This document shows positions 13,263 through 15,608 of a DNA stretch of 15,608 nt, piece after piece (the stretch's first letter is position 1; each line of letters opens with the position of its first letter). Below the pieces are notes generated by a model. It ran no database searches. It was given only the letters and a program-made list of their open reading frames with translations, and was not told the origin of the DNA. Location of the stretch: the NCBI GenBank assembly GCA_035532535.1, contig DATKQT010000020.1, positions 1-15,608 on the forward strand, read 5' to 3'. The DNA comes from Palsa-739 sp035532535. GTDB taxonomy: Bacteria; Actinomycetota; Thermoleophilia; Gaiellales; Gaiellaceae. The position numbers and the translations under genes are program-made.

Positions 13263-14282
13263 ATGCAGAGCGAGCCCGGCCCGAACGTCCCCTTCCCTCC
13301 CATGGAGGCCGAGCTCGTCTCCGAGCTCCCCGAGCGCGGCGGCTGGCGGTACGAGCCCAAGTGGGACGGGTTCCGCGGCGTGCTCGAGAACGACGGCGGC
13401 GAGCTCGCACTCTGGTCCCGCAACGGCCGGCCGCTCTTGCGCTATTTCCCGGACCTCCGTCCGCTCGGTGAGCTGCTGCCGCCGCACTCGGCGCTCGACG
13501 GCGAGATCGTCATCTCCCGCAACGGTGCGCTCGACTTCGATGCCATGCAAATGCGGCTGCATCCAGCGGAAAGCCGCGTGCGCAAGCTCTCGGCGGAGAT
13601 CCCGGCGACGTTCGTCGCGTTCGACCTCCTGCTCTGGAACACGAAGAAGATTCACGCAAAGCCGATCGAGGAGCGGCGCTCCGAGTTGGAGAAGGTCGCA
13701 GGCGGCATCTCGCTCTCGCCCGTGTCCGACGACGTCGCACAGGGCCGCGAATGGCTGCAGACGCTGCAGGCGGCCGGCTTCGACGGCGTCGTCGCGAAGA
13801 AGCTCGGGCTGGCATACCTCCCCGGCTCGCGCGACGGCGTCGTGAAGGTGAAACCGCACAAAACCGCCGACTGCGTCGTCGCCGGCCTGCGCTGGAAGGC
13901 GGGAGGCCGCGAGACGATCGCGACCCTGCTACTCGGCCTCTATCGCGACGACGGGCACCTCGACTACGTCGGCTCGTGCGCCGTCGGCGCGAAGAACCAG
14001 GCGGAGATCGCCGCCAAGGTGCTCCCGCTCCTCGACACGAAGAGCGAGCGCCGCTTCTCGGAGCCGAACCGCTGGGGAACCAACGGGCTCGAGGAAGCGG
14101 CGCTGAAGCCGAAGCTCGTCGTCGAGGTGCGCTTCGACAAGCTCGAGAAGAGCCGCTTCCGTCACGGCACGAAGCTCATCCGCTTCCGCCCGGACAAGGA
14201 TCCGGACCAGTGCACCTGGCGCGAGGTGCGTCCCGCCCGCCGGCCGGACGACCTCGCGGTCGAGGACCTGCTGAGCAAGTAA
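13263..14282 (+). CDS. Stand-alone ATP-dependent DNA ligase (LigC type / LigD ligase domain)
   Basis: 339 residues, the size of mycobacterial LigC (about 350) and of the isolated LigD ligase domain. It seals breaks using ATP through a covalent lysyl-AMP. Motif I is EPKWDGFRG with Lys33 as the adenylated residue. LDGEIVI (Glu81) is motif III-like, FVAFDLL (117-123) is motif IIIa-like, DGVVAKK (174-180) is motif IV, and VVKVKPHKTADCVV (193-206) is motif V. The OB fold fills about 203-320 with GLRWKAGGRE and a C-terminal FRPDKDPDQCTWREV. No polymerase or phosphoesterase domain is fused. The convergent neighbour encodes the LigD-type polymerase, so the pair resembles a split LigD for non-homologous end joining or gap repair. 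No Ku gene is in the window. Confidence 0.94.
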   Translation: MQSEPGPNVPFPPMEAELVSELPERGGWRYEPKWDGFRGVLENDGGELALWSRNGRPLLRYFPDLRPLGELLPPHSALDGEIVISRNGALDFDAMQMRLHPAESRVRKLSAEIPATFVAFDLLLWNTKKIHAKPIEERRSELEKVAGGISLSPVSDDVAQGREWLQTLQAAGFDGVVAKKLGLAYLPGSRDGVVKVKPHKTADCVVAGLRWKAGGRETIATLLLGLYRDDGHLDYVGSCAVGAKNQAEIAAKVLPLLDTKSERRFSEPNRWGTNGLEEAALKPKLVVEVRFDKLEKSRFRHGTKLIRFRPDKDPDQCTWREVRPARRPDDLAVEDLLSK

Positions 14283-14297
14283 CAACGTGTTACTTGC
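14275..14297. terminator. Bidirectional hairpin between ligase and polymerase genes, containing both stop codons
   Basis: GCAAGTAAC (14275-14283), a 5-nt loop (AACGT) and GTTACTTGC (14289-14297) form a perfect 9-bp stem. The plus-strand ligase ends AAG TAA in the left arm, and the minus-strand polymerase ends AAG TAA in the right arm. It is symmetric, so it can act on both transcripts. No U tract follows on either side. Confidence 0.65.
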
Positions 14298-15297
14298 GCT
14301 TCGCGCGCGACGGCTGGACGCGCTTCGGCTTGCCCGGCATCTTCGGGAAGTTGGGCGGATACGGCGCCTCGCCCTCCCCCTGTGCCTCCTCGCGCTCGAC
14401 CCACTCGAGCAGGACGCGCAGATCGCAGACGGCCTCGTCGATCCCCTTGTGCAGGTCGCCGACCTGCGCGAAGCGCGGCGGCATGGTGGCGATGGTGAAG
14501 TCCTCCATCTCGACGTCGGGCAGCTCGTCCCACCGCACGGGCGCCGACACGGTCGCGTCCGGACGGCCGCGCACGGAGTAGGCGGAGAGGATCGTCCGGT
14601 CGCGCGCGTTCTGGTTGTAGTCGACGAACACCTTCTCGCCGCGCTCCTCCTTCCACCACGCCGTCGTGACGAGGTCGGGTGCGCGTCGCTCGATCTCGCG
14701 TGCGAACGCGAGTGCACAGCGACGAACGACGCGGAACTCCCAGTTCGGCTCGATGCGGCAGTACACGTGCACCCCGCGGTTGCCGCTCGTCTTCGGCCAG
14801 CCGATGTAGCCGATCTCGTCCAGCACCTCGTGCACGACGGCCGCGACCTGCTTTGCCTCCGCGAAGCCGGTACCGGGCTGCGGGTCGATGTCGATGCGCA
14901 GCTCGTCCGGCTTCTCCGGGTCGCGGCGACGCGACGGCCATGCGCCGAACTCGAGCGTGGCGAGGTTCGCCGCCCACGCGACGTGCGCGACCTCGGTGAC
15001 GCACAGCTCGTCCGCGTGCCGTCCGGACGGGAACGTGACGCGCGCCGTCTCGATCCAGTCGGGCCGCTTCTCGGGCACGCGCTTCTGCCAGATCACCTCG
15101 CCGCCGACACCCTCGGGCTGGCGCTTCAGCTGGCACGGTCGCTCGTACAGCGCGCGGACGATCCCGTCGCCCATCGCGACGAAGTAGTTCACGAGGTCGA
15201 GCTTCGTCTCGCCGCGCGCCGGGAAGTACACCTTGTCCGGGTTCGTCACCTTGACGGTGCGGCCCCCGAGCTCGAGCTCGACGAACGGCGACGGCAT
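14290..15297 (-). CDS. Stand-alone LigD-type primase-polymerase (PolD)
   Basis: 335 residues, matching the isolated archaeo-eukaryotic-primase-type polymerase domain of LigD (about 300) plus a 40-residue basic tail. This domain adds ribo- or deoxynucleotides at breaks and gaps. Characteristic blocks are VTNPDKVYFPARGETKLDLV (17-36), VIWQKRVPEKRPDWIET, ELRIDIDPQPG with the catalytic Asp136 and Asp138, and KTSGNRGVHVYCRI with the usual SGNRGxHVY nucleotide-binding loop, then VFVDYNQNARDRTI with the third catalytic Asp. The C-terminal region contains acidic stretches and ends in a Lys/Arg-rich tail. Start: ATG 15297, with GATACT 6 nt upstream. It converges on the LigC-type gene and diverges from the GroES-like gene. 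Confidence 0.94.
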   Translation of the reverse strand: MPSPFVELELGGRTVKVTNPDKVYFPARGETKLDLVNYFVAMGDGIVRALYERPCQLKRQPEGVGGEVIWQKRVPEKRPDWIETARVTFPSGRHADELCVTEVAHVAWAANLATLEFGAWPSRRRDPEKPDELRIDIDPQPGTGFAEAKQVAAVVHEVLDEIGYIGWPKTSGNRGVHVYCRIEPNWEFRVVRRCALAFAREIERRAPDLVTTAWWKEERGEKVFVDYNQNARDRTILSAYSVRGRPDATVSAPVRWDELPDVEMEDFTIATMPPRFAQVGDLHKGIDEAVCDLRVLLEWVEREEAQGEGEAPYPPNFPKMPGKPKRVQPSRAKRK

Positions 15298-15303
15298 GGC
15301 CGC

Positions 15304-15311
15304 AGTATCGT
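15304..15311. promoter_or_regulatory. Overlapping divergent -10 boxes of the polymerase and GroES-like genes
   Basis: AGTATCGT holds GATACT on the minus strand (15309-15304, 6 nt before ATG 15297) and TATCGT on the plus strand (15306-15311, 6 nt before ATG 15318). Only 20 bp separate the two start codons, so the polymerase footprints must clash. Confidence 0.5.
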
Positions 15312-15317
15312 GAATGC

Positions 15318-15608
15318 ATGCTCGAGGACACGCGCCCGATCCGCCTGACGCTGGAGCCCCTGGACGACTTCGTCGTCATCGAGCAGAGCGACGAGGAGGC
15401 GGAGACGCGCGGCGGGTTGATCATCCCCGCGAGCGCCGAGACCCAGTGCCGGAGCGGGATCGTCACCGCCGTCGGCGCCGAGGCGGACGGCGTCGCGCCC
15501 GGAGACAAGGTGCTCTTCCCGGCGGACGGAGGCTACGAGGTGCGCCTCGCCGGCTCGGCGATGCGGGTCATGCGGCGGCGCGAGCTGATCGCCCGCATCC
15601 ACGACTAG
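15318..15608 (+). CDS. GroES/Cpn10-like co-chaperonin
   Basis: 96 residues, typical for Cpn10. RLTLEPLDDFVVIEQSDEEA is the conserved first beta strand and start of the fold. ETRGGLIIPASAET is the mobile loop, with the hydrophobic GLIIP tripeptide that contacts GroEL. GIVTAVG, VAPGDKVLFPADGGYEV and a C-terminal RELIARIHD complete the fold. About ten residues precede the usual start (LEDTRPI), so it is a little extended at the N-terminus, and it has DDFVVI where most have DRVLV. No groEL is seen, but the window ends on its stop codon. It may be a second, divergent copy. A leaderless-type TATCGT lies 6 nt before the ATG. Confidence 0.9.
   Translation: MLEDTRPIRLTLEPLDDFVVIEQSDEEAETRGGLIIPASAETQCRSGIVTAVGAEADGVAPGDKVLFPADGGYEVRLAGSAMRVMRRRELIARIHD

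Noticed and set aside
11385..13859. 824-codon minus-strand frame running through fabF and into the ligase gene
   Set aside because: Only its last part (from 11999) is the real O-methyltransferase; the rest is an Arg-rich frame-shadow of fabF and antisense of the ligase.
14162..15508. 448-codon minus-strand frame over the polymerase and GroES-like genes
   Set aside because: Arg/Ala-rich shadow of the polymerase gene in another frame.

Overview
This high-GC window reads as ordinary chromosome of an actinobacterium. Three signs support that: a NucS/EndoMS mismatch endonuclease, separate LigC-type ligase and LigD-type polymerase proteins instead of one fused LigD, and many genes whose start codon lies 6-9 nt after a -10-like TAnnnT box (leaderless style). 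A soil lineage such as Thermoleophilia (Gaiellales/Solirubrobacterales) is my best guess. That placement is inference; no phylogenetic marker was compared. I see no phage, insertion sequence, CRISPR array or plasmid signature. Coding density is very high, and no stretch over about 170 bp lacks a gene.

Layout. 1-1706 (minus): an NRAMP-like metal transporter cut by the window edge, coupled to a soluble PRC-barrel/MgtE_N/CBS protein. 1791-2201 (minus): a small lipoprotein. 2290-3207 (plus): an orphan GspE/PilB-N-terminal-domain protein with two layers of internal repeats and a coiled coil. 3220-3292 (minus): tRNA-Ala. 3307-4527 (minus): a GST-N/thioredoxin-fold protein, nucS, and a 53-residue Lmo0937-like membrane protein, with a perfect 14-bp hairpin just upstream of nucS. 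4590-7562: an MBL-fold hydrolase (minus) diverging from pspA-pspAB (plus), which converges on htpX (minus); this is an envelope-stress module. 7601-10261 (plus): cytochrome c lipoprotein, Cof-type HAD phosphatase, serS, tRNA-Ser(UGA). 10296-11410 (plus): flavin reductase-like protein and HAD-IA hydrolase, stop/start coupled. 11385-13228 (minus): fabF and a catechol-OMT-like methyltransferase, coupled. 13263-15297: LigC-type ligase (plus) facing a LigD-type primase-polymerase (minus) across a hairpin that contains both stop codons. 15318-15608 (plus): a GroES-like protein ending exactly at the window edge.

The strongest second-look items are: (i) the NRAMP variant (DAGG in place of DPGN) paired with a soluble Mg-sensor-like protein; (ii) four divergent gene pairs whose start codons are only 20-38 bp apart and which must use overlapping or near-overlapping leaderless promoters; (iii) the PspA-PspAB-HtpX group; (iv) the two-piece NHEJ ligase/polymerase with a shared stop-codon hairpin; (v) the repeat-built GspE-N protein. 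None is a clearly unprecedented system. They are testable variations on known families.
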